The position numbers were made by a program, and so were the translations under genes. Shown here piece after piece: positions 55,511 to 64,000 of a stretch of DNA of 64,000 nucleotides. Under the pieces are notes generated by a model that did no database searches, had not been told where the DNA came from, and saw only the letters and a list, made by a program, of their open reading frames with translations. This DNA comes from Comamonadaceae bacterium (GTDB taxonomy: Bacteria; Pseudomonadota; Gammaproteobacteria; Burkholderiales; Burkholderiaceae_C). The DNA is taken from contig CANGDZ010000005.1 of assembly GCA_947452785.1 (NCBI GenBank), positions 1-64,000 on the forward strand, read 5' to 3'. The first letter of the stretch is position 1. The number at the start of each line of letters is the position of its first letter.

Positions 55511-57082
55511 ATGGCTCCAGAATGTTCTGCGCCAATAGGCCCTATGCCTGATCGTTCCTCATTCCGTTTGGTTCACTTCATCGCCCTGGCGCTGGTGACT
55601 TGCATGGGTTTGACGGTGGCGATCATGTCTGCCTGGACCGTCTGGCAGCTGCAATATGGCTTTGACGAATATTTGCAAGCGCATGACACCGAGCGCTTAG
55701 ACCAGTTCGCACGCCGTCTTGAAGCCTTGGCACAACAATCGGGTGGCGTGTCGGTTGTGTTGCAACAGCCCTGGCCTGTACTGCTGGACGAGCTGGCCGC
55801 AGGAGCTACACAAGACGGGGCGGGCCATCGTTCGCCGCGGGGCGAGCGGGAACGTGCAGAACCGCCACCCCCACCGCCGTTGGATCAGGCGGATCAGGCC
55901 ATGGGGCACCCCCCGCCGCCGCCGCCGCCGCATCCGCCTGGGCCCGATGGTTTCAATCGCCGCCTGTCTTTGCTCGATTCGCAAGGGCAAACGCTGGAAG
56001 GCCCGCCTGTGCGGGCCGATGACCCCTCGATTAGGGCCGCCGTGCGGGTCGATGGGCAGCTGCAAGCCTATTTGAATTTGCGCACCGTCAAAGCCCTGCC
56101 GGACCAAATGGCCCAGCGTTTTCTGCAGCGGCAGTATCTGGGTTTGGCTGGCTTGGCCCTGGTGATGCTGGCTTTGACACTCGGTGTAGCCATTGTCTTG
56201 GCCCGGCGCTGGAGTCGTCCTTTGCAAGCGGCCTCGCATGCCACAGCGCGCATTGCCCAAGGCGATTGGTCGTCGCGCATCGCTGAGCACCACTTGACCG
56301 GTTGGCGCACTGAGGTGGACGACTTGATGCACCACATCAACCAAATGGCCCAAGCGCTGCAAAATCAAGAGCACACCCGCAAACGCTGGCTGGCCGATAT
56401 TTCGCATGAACTGCGAACCCCGTTGTCTGTCTTGCAAGGCGAGGTCGAAGCCTTGCTCGATGGCGTGCGCCCGCTCAAGCTGGCGTCGATCGGCTCCTTG
56501 CGTGAAGAGGTGATGCGTCTGAACGCTTTGGTGAATGATCTGCATTTGCTGTCCATGGCCGATTTGCAAGCTTTGCCCTGTCATTTCGAGTCCGGCGATG
56601 CGGTGGCCTTGTTGCGCAATGTGCACCAACGGTTTGCGCATTCGGCTAAGGCGCAAGGGATTGATTTGAGTTTGGACTTGGCCGATTACACAGCAATGCC
56701 TGTGAGGTGGGACATGCACCGCATGACGCAAGTGCTGAGCAATCTGGTGAGCAATAGTTTGCGCTACACCGATGCCCCAGGACGCGCCATCCTGCGCTTG
56801 CGCCAAGAGGGCGAGGACGTAGTGATCGTAATGCAGGACAGTGCGCCCGGTGTCTCAGAGACTGATTTGCCCCGGCTATTAGATCCCTTGTTCCGAGTCC
56901 AAGCCGATCGGACCAGAGCCCAGGGCGATCGACACAATGGCAGCGGCTTGGGCTTGTCGATAGTGGCCGCCATTGTCAAAGCGCACCAAGGTCAGATCGA
57001 GTTGACGCCTTGTGCTTGGGGTGGACTGAGCGTGCATGTGCGCCTGCCCGCCCAGGCGCCCGAGCCTGAGGTCATCGCATGA
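55511..57082 (+). CDS. sensor histidine kinase (BaeS-like) with poly-Pro insertion
   Basis: HAMP; KRWLADISHELRTPLSVLQGEVEALLDG H-box; GLGLSIVAAIVKAHQG G-box. Confidence 0.92.
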   Translation: MAPECSAPIGPMPDRSSFRLVHFIALALVTCMGLTVAIMSAWTVWQLQYGFDEYLQAHDTERLDQFARRLEALAQQSGGVSVVLQQPWPVLLDELAAGATQDGAGHRSPRGERERAEPPPPPPLDQADQAMGHPPPPPPPHPPGPDGFNRRLSLLDSQGQTLEGPPVRADDPSIRAAVRVDGQLQAYLNLRTVKALPDQMAQRFLQRQYLGLAGLALVMLALTLGVAIVLARRWSRPLQAASHATARIAQGDWSSRIAEHHLTGWRTEVDDLMHHINQMAQALQNQEHTRKRWLADISHELRTPLSVLQGEVEALLDGVRPLKLASIGSLREEVMRLNALVNDLHLLSMADLQALPCHFESGDAVALLRNVHQRFAHSAKAQGIDLSLDLADYTAMPVRWDMHRMTQVLSNLVSNSLRYTDAPGRAILRLRQEGEDVVIVMQDSAPGVSETDLPRLLDPLFRVQADRTRAQGDRHNGSGLGLSIVAAIVKAHQGQIELTPCAWGGLSVHVRLPAQAPEPEVIA

Positions 57083-57777
57083 ACGCACCTTTGCACATTT
57101 TGGTAGTGGAGGACGATCGCAAAATTGCTCAACTGGTGAGTGACTACCTGCACGAGGAAGGCTATACCGTCCAGCAGGCGCAAGATGGTGCGTTGGGATG
57201 GGCGAGTTTTCGCCATCGCCAACCTGATTTATTGATACTCGACCTGATGCTGCCCGGCATGGACGGACTCACGCTGTGCCAAGAGGTGCGGCGCAGCAGT
57301 GATGTGCCCATCATCATGCTGACCGCTCGGGTGGACGAGGTCGACCGGTTGCTGGGTTTGAATACGGGGGCCGATGACTATGTGTGCAAGCCCTTCAGCC
57401 CGCGCGAGTTGATGGCGCGGGTGCGCAATCTGCTGCGCCGCAGCCGAGGGTCATTTCAGCCCGCCAAACCCTGGCGCATTGACGAAGCAGGGTTGCGCAT
57501 CCATTGGCGCGGGCATGAGCTGGACTTGACGCCCGTGGAGTATCGGCTGTTTCAACTTCTGCTGACGCACCCCGGTCGGGTGTTTTCCAGAGCGCATATG
57601 TTGGATGTTATCCACGACGGTCTGCACGATACCAGTGACCGCGTGATCGATAGCCACATCAAAAACCTGCGAAAGAAAATTCTCCAAGCTGCGCCGCTTG
57701 ACGACTGCATCGCTTCCGTCTATGGCATCGGCTATCGCTTTGACATGCCTGACCCTGCGGCTCACACATCTCCTTAG
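57079..57777 (+). CDS. OmpR/BaeR-type response regulator
   Basis: ILVVEDDRKIAQLVSDYL; LILDLMLPGMDGLTLCQEVR; winged-helix C-terminus DRVIDSHIKNLRKKI. Confidence 0.94.
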   Translation: MNAPLHILVVEDDRKIAQLVSDYLHEEGYTVQQAQDGALGWASFRHRQPDLLILDLMLPGMDGLTLCQEVRRSSDVPIIMLTARVDEVDRLLGLNTGADDYVCKPFSPRELMARVRNLLRRSRGSFQPAKPWRIDEAGLRIHWRGHELDLTPVEYRLFQLLLTHPGRVFSRAHMLDVIHDGLHDTSDRVIDSHIKNLRKKILQAAPLDDCIASVYGIGYRFDMPDPAAHTSP

Positions 57778-57834
57778 TTTCTCCATCTTTGCGTTTTATC
57801 GTCAAGCTATTCACATATCCAAAGGGGAATAGTT

Positions 57835-59040
57835 TTGACATTGAATGCTTTGGCCAAAATCCTTGCGACCGCCTCGCTGGTGGGCTGGCTCACTGGCTGC
57901 GGTGGTTCATCCACAGCCAGCACGCAGACCCCGACTGCGGTCACCCCGTTGAGCGTGGCCCAGGCCTTGTTTGCAGAAAAGGCCCTGTCGGCCAGCGGAA
58001 AAATGGCTTGCGCCAGTTGCCACACCGACGACAACGCTCACGCCGATGCCACCGGCACCGTGTTGCCCTTGGGCGGTGCGAGCCTGGACCAGCAAGGCTT
58101 TCGCAGCAGTCCCAGCTTGATGTACTTGGCCAGCAACACCGCTTTTCGTTTTGATGCCAATGGCTTGCCTTTCGGTGGTTTTACTTGGGATGGACGCGCC
58201 AACAGCCGCGCTGAGCAAGCGGCGGGTCCGCTGCTGGACAGCACCGAAATGGCCAATGCCGATGTGGCTGCCGTAGCGCAAAAAGTGCGGGGCCTTTCTT
58301 ATTTCAGTGACTTTGTGAGCCAGTTCAATGTGCCCACTGCGCCGACCGACCAGCAAATTTATGACAAGCTACGAACGGCGCTGCAAACCTATCAAGAACT
58401 GGACACCGACTATTTGTTGTTCAACAGCAAGTTCGACCGGGAGGCCGATGGCACCTACACCTTCACACCCGCAGAGCAGCGAGGCCAAGCCATTTTCAAC
58501 AACGCTAACCAAGGCAATTGCGCCAGTTGCCACACCAGCCGCAATGGACCCAATGGCGAGCGCCCTGTGTTCACTAATTTCAGTTATGCCGCTCTAGGCT
58601 TGCCGCGCAATCCATTGATTCAAAAGAACGCCGATCCGACGTTTTTTGACATGGGCTTGTGTGGCCCGAAGCGCACCGACTTGAGCGCGCGCACCGACTT
58701 GTGCGGCCAGTTCAAAGTGCCCACCTTGCGCAATATCGCGTTGACCGCGCCGTACTTTCACAACGCCAGCGTCAGCACCTTGACTGAGGCTGTGAGCTTT
58801 TACGCCACACGCGATATCGACCCCGGTCGTTGGTACCCCAGCGTTAACGGCGTGGTGCAGAAGTTCAACGACTTGCCCGCGGCCTACCGAAACAACGTGA
58901 TCCGCACAGCCCCGTTTGGTCAGGCAGTAGGTGCTGCCCCCTTGCTCAGCGCCCAGAACGTGGCCGATCTGGTGAGCTTTTTGCAGACCCTGACCGACGA
59001 CCGCAGCGCCGCCCCGGGCAACCCCATGGTCCCACGCTGA
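57835..59040 (+). CDS. dihaem cytochrome c peroxidase / MauG-family lipoprotein
   Basis: Lipobox LTGC; two CxxCH motifs (CASCHTDD, CASCHTSR); FRSSPSLMYLASNTAFRFDANGLPFGGFTWDGRANS; likely TTG start. Confidence 0.9.
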   Translation: MTLNALAKILATASLVGWLTGCGGSSTASTQTPTAVTPLSVAQALFAEKALSASGKMACASCHTDDNAHADATGTVLPLGGASLDQQGFRSSPSLMYLASNTAFRFDANGLPFGGFTWDGRANSRAEQAAGPLLDSTEMANADVAAVAQKVRGLSYFSDFVSQFNVPTAPTDQQIYDKLRTALQTYQELDTDYLLFNSKFDREADGTYTFTPAEQRGQAIFNNANQGNCASCHTSRNGPNGERPVFTNFSYAALGLPRNPLIQKNADPTFFDMGLCGPKRTDLSARTDLCGQFKVPTLRNIALTAPYFHNASVSTLTEAVSFYATRDIDPGRWYPSVNGVVQKFNDLPAAYRNNVIRTAPFGQAVGAAPLLSAQNVADLVSFLQTLTDDRSAAPGNPMVPR

Positions 59041-59045
59041 GCCTT

Positions 59046-60755
59046 TTATTCTTCAGCACCTTCCACCAAAAACCTTACCCGGCGTTGGCCTTGCCACTCG
59101 TCGGCGTCCAGCCTGAAGGCGAGTTTGACGCGGCGAGGCAATTGCGCGGTGCGGCCAAACCAGATGCCGTCCACCGACTGGCCTTGGTGTTTGAGTTTCA
59201 AGGCCAGATGTTTTTCGCCTACCAGGCGCTGTGAGATCACGTCCACTTCTTCGCTGAACATGGGCGGGGCAAAGCCTTGGCCCCAGACTTCTTTGTGCAA
59301 GGTATCGACCAAATCCACGCGCAGGTACTCGGGCGCAAGTGGGCCGTCGGTTTCCAGGCTGCGCGTCAGCGTGGCGACGTCCAGCCATTCGGTGGCCACC
59401 TGGCTCAGTGCTTCTTCAAACACGTCCAGGTGCTCTTCAGCCACGGTGCAACCCGCCGCCATGGCGTGTCCGCCAAAGCGCAGCAGCACGCCGGGGTGGC
59501 GTTTGGCAATCAGGTCGAGTGCATCGCGCAAATGAAAGCCGGGGATCGAGCGGCCTGAGCCTTTGAGTTCGTCTTCTTTGCCCACGGCGCTGCTGGCCGC
59601 AAACACAAAGGTGGGGCGGTGCAATTTGTCTTTGATGCGCGAGGCCACGATGCCGACCACGCCCTCATGAAAATCCGGGTCGAACACGCAAATCGCCGGC
59701 GGCGGCTCTTCGCCTTCGTCAAACAACGACTCGGCAATCTCCATCGCTTGTTCGCGCATATCGCCTTCAATCACGCGGCGCTCTCGGTTGATCCCGTCCA
59801 GCGCCTGCGCCAACTCCGCGGCGCGCGCGTCGTCATCGGTCAGCAGGCATTCAATGCCCAGCGTCATGTCGGACAAGCGGCCTGCCGCGTTGATGCGTGG
59901 CCCCAGCGCGAAGCCAAAATCAAAAGTCGTGGCGCTGGCCGCTTGACGACCGGCGGCGGTGAACAGTGCTTTCAGACCGGCAGGCAGGGCCCCGGCGCGA
60001 ATGCGCTTCAAGCCTTGCGCAACCAATCGGCGGTTGTTCGCGTCGAGCTTGACCACGTCAGCCACCGTGCCCAAGGCCACCAGCGGCAGTAAGGCGTCCA
60101 GCTTGGGTTGCTGCTCGGCCGTGAAAGCGCCGCGCTGGCGCAGTTCTGCGCGCAAAGCCAGCAGCACATAAAACATGACGCCTACACCTGCCATGGACTT
60201 GCTGGCAAAGCTGCAGCCGGGTTGGTTGGGGTTGACTATGACCTCAGCGGTCGGCAGTTCAGCGGCGGGCAGGTGGTGGTCGGTGACCAGTACTTTTAGG
60301 CCCAGCGCTTGAGCTTGGGCCACGCCTTCAACACTGGCAATGCCGTTGTCGACCGTGATTAAAACGTCTGCGCCATTGTCGTGCACGCGTTGGGCAATCG
60401 GGGCGGTCAGGCCATAGCCGTCGACCACCCGATCGGGCACGATGTAGCTCACTTGCTTGGCGCCTAGCAGACGCAATCCACGCACGGCCACAGCACAGGC
60501 GGTCGCGCCATCGCAGTCGTAATCGGCCACGATGCATAGGCGTTGCTGACTGGCAATGGCATCGGCAAGCAAACTGGCTGCGGCTTGGACGCCCAAGAGG
60601 CCCGAGGGCGGCAGCAGCTGCGCCAAGCCGTCGTCCAGGTCGTCTTTGTTCAACACGCCGCGAGCGGCAAACAGTTGAGCCAACAGGGGGTGGACCCCGG
60701 CTTGCTCTAAGGCCCACGCCGCGCGGGGAGGGATGTCTCGGGTCAAAAGATTCAT
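59046..60755 (-). CDS. recJ: single-stranded-DNA-specific exonuclease RecJ
   Basis: CIVADYDCDGATACAVAVRGLR (DHH); VLVTDHHLPAAELPTAEVIVNPNQPGCSF; FRFGGHAMAAGCTV-type DHHA1 region. Confidence 0.95.
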   Translation of the reverse strand: MNLLTRDIPPRAAWALEQAGVHPLLAQLFAARGVLNKDDLDDGLAQLLPPSGLLGVQAAASLLADAIASQQRLCIVADYDCDGATACAVAVRGLRLLGAKQVSYIVPDRVVDGYGLTAPIAQRVHDNGADVLITVDNGIASVEGVAQAQALGLKVLVTDHHLPAAELPTAEVIVNPNQPGCSFASKSMAGVGVMFYVLLALRAELRQRGAFTAEQQPKLDALLPLVALGTVADVVKLDANNRRLVAQGLKRIRAGALPAGLKALFTAAGRQAASATTFDFGFALGPRINAAGRLSDMTLGIECLLTDDDARAAELAQALDGINRERRVIEGDMREQAMEIAESLFDEGEEPPPAICVFDPDFHEGVVGIVASRIKDKLHRPTFVFAASSAVGKEDELKGSGRSIPGFHLRDALDLIAKRHPGVLLRFGGHAMAAGCTVAEEHLDVFEEALSQVATEWLDVATLTRSLETDGPLAPEYLRVDLVDTLHKEVWGQGFAPPMFSEEVDVISQRLVGEKHLALKLKHQGQSVDGIWFGRTAQLPRRVKLAFRLDADEWQGQRRVRFLVEGAEE

Positions 60756-61735
60756 AGGGCTTGCAGGGAGGTGTGGATGGTCAAGGGTTGAAACAGGCGT
60801 TGGGCGCGTTGCCAAAGTTGTTGCAGGTTGGATTGCGCCGTGGCTTGATAAGTGTGCGCAGCGTGTTCGCTGCACAAGGTCAAAGTGACGGGTCGCGAGC
60901 CCATGCTATGGCGCAGATCAGCACACAGCGTGGCATCGATCTCGCGCCAGGCCTGAACCCAGGCCTGGGCGTCTTCGCGCAGAGCCGGTTCACACAGGGC
61001 TTGCGCCATGTGGGGGGCGGGGGGCGATTCAGACATTGAGGGCTTGTGGGTCAAAACCCCCGCGCCATGCACCCAAAACGAATTCACCGTCAATTGCCGC
61101 TGGGCGCTGCGTGCGTCGTTGACGGGGTGGTTGTACAGCAGCATTTGCATTTCGCTTTGCAAGCGGCGCAGCGCTTTGGCTGAGTCGCTTTTGGGCAGCC
61201 AGGGGTTGACGTTCATGCCGATCACCCGGTCCAAGCTGGCGCAGGCCAGGCCGCGCAGCATCTCACCTTGCACATGCCATTGGGTAGGGGAGACATAACG
61301 CACGGTCAAACCGTCTTCGATGAAAAAGGGTTGCATGGCGGCCAATAAGGCTTGCGACTCGGATTCGTTCAGTTGCAAGCTGGCGGGGTTGAGCATGACC
61401 ACCTGGCCGATGCCAATTTGCCAATGACAGGGGCTGAAATAGGCTTGGGGCTGTTCGTTCGTGTCTGGGTTGGCCAGTGCAGCCCAAGGCCAAGCGCCCT
61501 CGGTGCCAGGCAGTTGCAACGCTTGGGCCCAGGCCCGCTCATGGGGCATGCTCAGACCAGGCTCGTCCAGATCATCCTCGTCTGTCTGCACCCGTGTGAA
61601 GGCCTGCAACAAGGCTTGCAAATGCGGTAATTCGAGTTGCGCTAAGGCGCCCTGAAGGGCTGGCGAGCGGCTAGCGGCGTAGGGAATGATCAGGTGATCG
61701 GCGGCGGCCACACCGGCAGGAAGAAAAACGGTCAT
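60752..61735 (-). CDS. phosphoglycerate mutase-like / uncharacterised protein encoded with recJ
   Basis: 327 aa; start upstream of and stop overlapping recJ; ..SPCHWQIGIGQVVMLNPASLQL...WLPKSDSAKALRRLQSEMQMLLYNHPVND.RSAQRQLTVNSFWVHGAG. Confidence 0.6.
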   Translation of the reverse strand: MTVFLPAGVAAADHLIIPYAASRSPALQGALAQLELPHLQALLQAFTRVQTDEDDLDEPGLSMPHERAWAQALQLPGTEGAWPWAALANPDTNEQPQAYFSPCHWQIGIGQVVMLNPASLQLNESESQALLAAMQPFFIEDGLTVRYVSPTQWHVQGEMLRGLACASLDRVIGMNVNPWLPKSDSAKALRRLQSEMQMLLYNHPVNDARSAQRQLTVNSFWVHGAGVLTHKPSMSESPPAPHMAQALCEPALREDAQAWVQAWREIDATLCADLRHSMGSRPVTLTLCSEHAAHTYQATAQSNLQQLWQRAQRLFQPLTIHTSLQAL

Positions 61736-61787
61736 GGGGCTATTGTCCGGGATGCCACAATCCCCTCTGTGGAAATGGATTGAAACG

Positions 61788-63044
61788 ATGCAAATTCCTT
61801 ATGAATTGATTTTAGGTTGGCGCTACACCCGCGCCGGCCGAGCCACCCGGCGCAATGGGTTTATCTCGTTTATCTCGGGCGTGTCCATGCTGGGCATTGC
61901 CTTGGGCGTGGCGGCCTTGATCATTGTCTTGTCGGTGATGAACGGCTTTCAAAAAGAAGTGCGCGATCGCATGCTCGGCGTGGTCTCGCACATTGAGGTG
62001 TTTTCGGCCGATGGCGGTGCCTTGCCCGACTTGGCCGGCACTTTGCAAAAAGTCAAAGCCCACAGCAGCGTCGTGGCGGCAGCACCTTTTATTTCGGCCC
62101 AGGCCTTGCTGGCCCGGGGCGAGGACATGAAGGGCGTGATGGTGCGCGGCATTGACCCGGCGCTGGAGCCTGGTGTGACCGACTTGTCGCCCGGCGTGCA
62201 AACCCAGGCTTTGGCGCAGTTGCTGCCCGGGCAATTTGGTGTGGTGCTTGGGGTGGACCTGGCGCGCATGCTGGGTGTGCGCGTGGGCGACCCGGTGACC
62301 CTGGTCTCGCCCAGCGGTCAAATCACACCGGCCGGGGTGGTGCCGCGTTTGAAGCAAATGACCGTGGTTGGCACCTTCAGTTCGGGCCATTACGAATACG
62401 ACTCGGCCCTGGCTTTGATTCATGTGGACGATGCCAGCCGCATCTTCCGGCTCGAAGGGCCGAGTGGCATTCGCCTGAAGCTGCGCGATCTGCACCAAGC
62501 CCGGCAAGTGGCTTATGAATTGGCGGCGGTGCTGCCGCCGGAGATGCTGGTGCGCGACTGGACCCAGCAAAACCGCACCTGGTTTGCGGCGGTGCAGGTG
62601 GAAAAACGCATGATGTTCATCATCCTGACCTTGATCGTGGCGGTGGCCGCGTTCAACCTGGTCAGCACCTTGGTGATGACTGTGACCGATAAGCGCGCCG
62701 ACATCGCCATCTTGCGCACCCTGGGCGCCAGCCCGGCCAGCATCATGGGCGTGTTTGTGGTGCAGGGCGCCATGGTGGGCGTGATCGGCACTTTGACGGG
62801 ACTCGGTTTGGGCTTGCTGGTTGCCTTCAACATCGACGTGATCGTGCCTGCGCTGGAGGCTTTGTTCCATGCCAGCTTTTTGCCCAAAGACATCTACCTG
62901 ATCAGCCGCATGCCCAGCGAGCCGCAAAGCTCGGACATCGTGCCGATCGCACTCATCTCTTTGGTGTTGGCCTTTGTCGCCACCTTGTATCCGAGCTGGC
63001 GCGCCAGCCAAGTCAATCCTGCGGAGGCGCTGCGCTATGAATGA
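61788..63044 (+). CDS. lolC: lipoprotein-releasing ABC transporter permease (LolC/E)
   Basis: [60 protein letters not shown]. Confidence 0.94.
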   Translation: MQIPYELILGWRYTRAGRATRRNGFISFISGVSMLGIALGVAALIIVLSVMNGFQKEVRDRMLGVVSHIEVFSADGGALPDLAGTLQKVKAHSSVVAAAPFISAQALLARGEDMKGVMVRGIDPALEPGVTDLSPGVQTQALAQLLPGQFGVVLGVDLARMLGVRVGDPVTLVSPSGQITPAGVVPRLKQMTVVGTFSSGHYEYDSALALIHVDDASRIFRLEGPSGIRLKLRDLHQARQVAYELAAVLPPEMLVRDWTQQNRTWFAAVQVEKRMMFIILTLIVAVAAFNLVSTLVMTVTDKRADIAILRTLGASPASIMGVFVVQGAMVGVIGTLTGLGLGLLVAFNIDVIVPALEALFHASFLPKDIYLISRMPSEPQSSDIVPIALISLVLAFVATLYPSWRASQVNPAEALRYE

Positions 63045-63762
63045 TCTGATTCTGCAAGCCCAAGGCCTGACCCAGCGCTTTACCGAAGGTCGGTTGGATG
63101 TGACGGTGCTGCAAGGTGTTGACCTGCAGGTGCGCGCGGGCGAAACCCTGGCCATCGTGGGCGCGTCGGGCTCGGGCAAAAGCACCTTGCTGCATTTGCT
63201 CGGTGGTTTGGAAAAACCCACACAAGGCACAGTGCACTTGAGAGGCCAGGCCCTGGCGCAACTTAGCGCCGCCGAGCAAGGCCAGTGGCGCAACCGCTAC
63301 CTGGGCTTTGTGTACCAGTTCCATCATTTGTTGCCCGAGTTCAGTGCGCTGGACAACGTGGCCATGCCCTTGTGGATTCGTCGCATGCCACGCGCTGAAG
63401 CTTCCGCTGCAGCCGAGATTTGGCTGACCAAGGTGGGTTTGCAAGACCGTTTGCAGCACCGCCCCGCAGAGCTGTCGGGCGGCGAGCGCCAACGTGTGGC
63501 CATTGCCCGTGCCTTGGTGACTCAGCCCGCATGTGTGCTGGCGGACGAGCCCACCGGTAACTTGGACCGCAGCACGGCCGAAGGCGTGTTCGATCTGATG
63601 CTGCAGCTCGCCCACGATGTGGGCACCGCCTTTGTGGTGGTCACGCACGACACGCAGTTGGCCGCACGCTGCAGCCGCCAAGTCAAATTGGTGCAGGGTC
63701 GCCTGGTGCCAAATGTGTTGCCCGATGCAACGCCAAAAGTGTTGCTCAACTCGCTGGGCTGA
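63037..63762 (+). CDS. lolD: lipoprotein-releasing ABC transporter ATPase
   Basis: [76 protein letters not shown]. Confidence 0.95.
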   Translation: MNDLILQAQGLTQRFTEGRLDVTVLQGVDLQVRAGETLAIVGASGSGKSTLLHLLGGLEKPTQGTVHLRGQALAQLSAAEQGQWRNRYLGFVYQFHHLLPEFSALDNVAMPLWIRRMPRAEASAAAEIWLTKVGLQDRLQHRPAELSGGERQRVAIARALVTQPACVLADEPTGNLDRSTAEGVFDLMLQLAHDVGTAFVVVTHDTQLAARCSRQVKLVQGRLVPNVLPDATPKVLLNSLG

Positions 63763-63792
63763 ACTTTCAACGCCATCCATCTCAACACCGCC

Positions 63793-64000
63793 ATGTGGAT
63801 CGACACCCACTGCCACCTGGACGCCGCTGAATTTGATGCCGACCGCGATGCGGTGCGCCAACGGGCCCGCGATGCGGGGGTTGCCCTTTGCGTGATCCCG
63901 GCAGTAGAGCGCGGCAACTGGGCCAAGGTGCGCGAGGTGGCGCACCGCTATTGCGATGTGTACGCCCTGGGCATTCACCCCCTCTATGTGCCCCAGGCAC
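63793..64000 (+). CDS. TatD-family metal-dependent hydrolase (partial, runs off right edge)
   Basis: MWIDTHCHLDAAEFDADRDAVRQRARDAGV...YALGIHPLYVPQA. Confidence 0.88.
   Translation, partial: MWIDTHCHLDAAEFDADRDAVRQRARDAGVALCVIPAVERGNWAKVREVAHRYCDVYALGIHPLYVPQA

Noticed and set aside
55860-55945. (CCG)n tract as a phase-variation switch
   Set aside because: Triplet units keep the frame, so slippage changes length but would not switch the gene off; reported only as a variable-length domain possibility.
61812-63293. 493-aa minus-strand ORF
   Set aside because: Antisense to lolC and the start of lolD; H/Q/R-rich shadow frame.
1-64000. CRISPR arrays, tRNA/rRNA genes, prophage or defence systems
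   Set aside because: I saw no regularly spaced repeats, no cloverleaf-like or rRNA sequences, and no phage structural or known defence motifs. A Rfam, tRNAscan and DefenseFinder run would be decisive.

Overview
This is a betaproteobacterial chromosome segment. Gene content and order look like Burkholderiales/Comamonadaceae; that is an inference from gene content, not a database match. It carries about 65-70 protein-coding genes. I found no rRNA, tRNA, CRISPR array or prophage.

Main blocks: (1) a 5'-truncated TldE/PmbA-like gene abutting what looks like a transposase C-terminus; (2) MoxR ATPase, small membrane protein, GNAT and CoxE-like vWA genes; (3) dihaem cytochrome c, DUF1841, pcaF-type thiolase and two oxidoreductases; (4) a MarR-linked EmrAB/OMF efflux operon; (5) trmL, a decayed comF and a BioC-like methyltransferase; (6) a complete caa3-type cytochrome oxidase and assembly cluster, including a 36-aa ORF missing from the supplied track; (7) an acyl-CoA ligase plus Liv-type ABC operon and a Bug-receptor fragment; (8) rpoH with a perfect CIRCE element; (9) an accessory catabolic region at about 33.4-52.0 kb with a haloalkane dehalogenase, an MBL hydrolase, two Cys-type sulfatases, a formylglycine-generating enzyme with an N-terminal membrane segment, DsbA/GST-like proteins, an SDR, TetR regulators, a Phenol_MetA-like protein and esterases; (10) housekeeping genes (ftsY, rsmD, coaD, a two-component system with a dihaem peroxidase, recJ, lolC/lolD, tatD).

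The best candidate for something undescribed is the 33.4-52.0 kb region. Three intergenic copies of a shared palindrome (consensus about CAATACAcAAGTGTAtTGTT) lie upstream of operons carrying the dehalogenase/MBL genes, a sulfatase operon and the FGE operon. They suggest one regulon combining sulfatase, a putatively periplasmic FGE and dehalogenation or ester hydrolysis. All family calls come from reading motifs in the translations. No searches were run.
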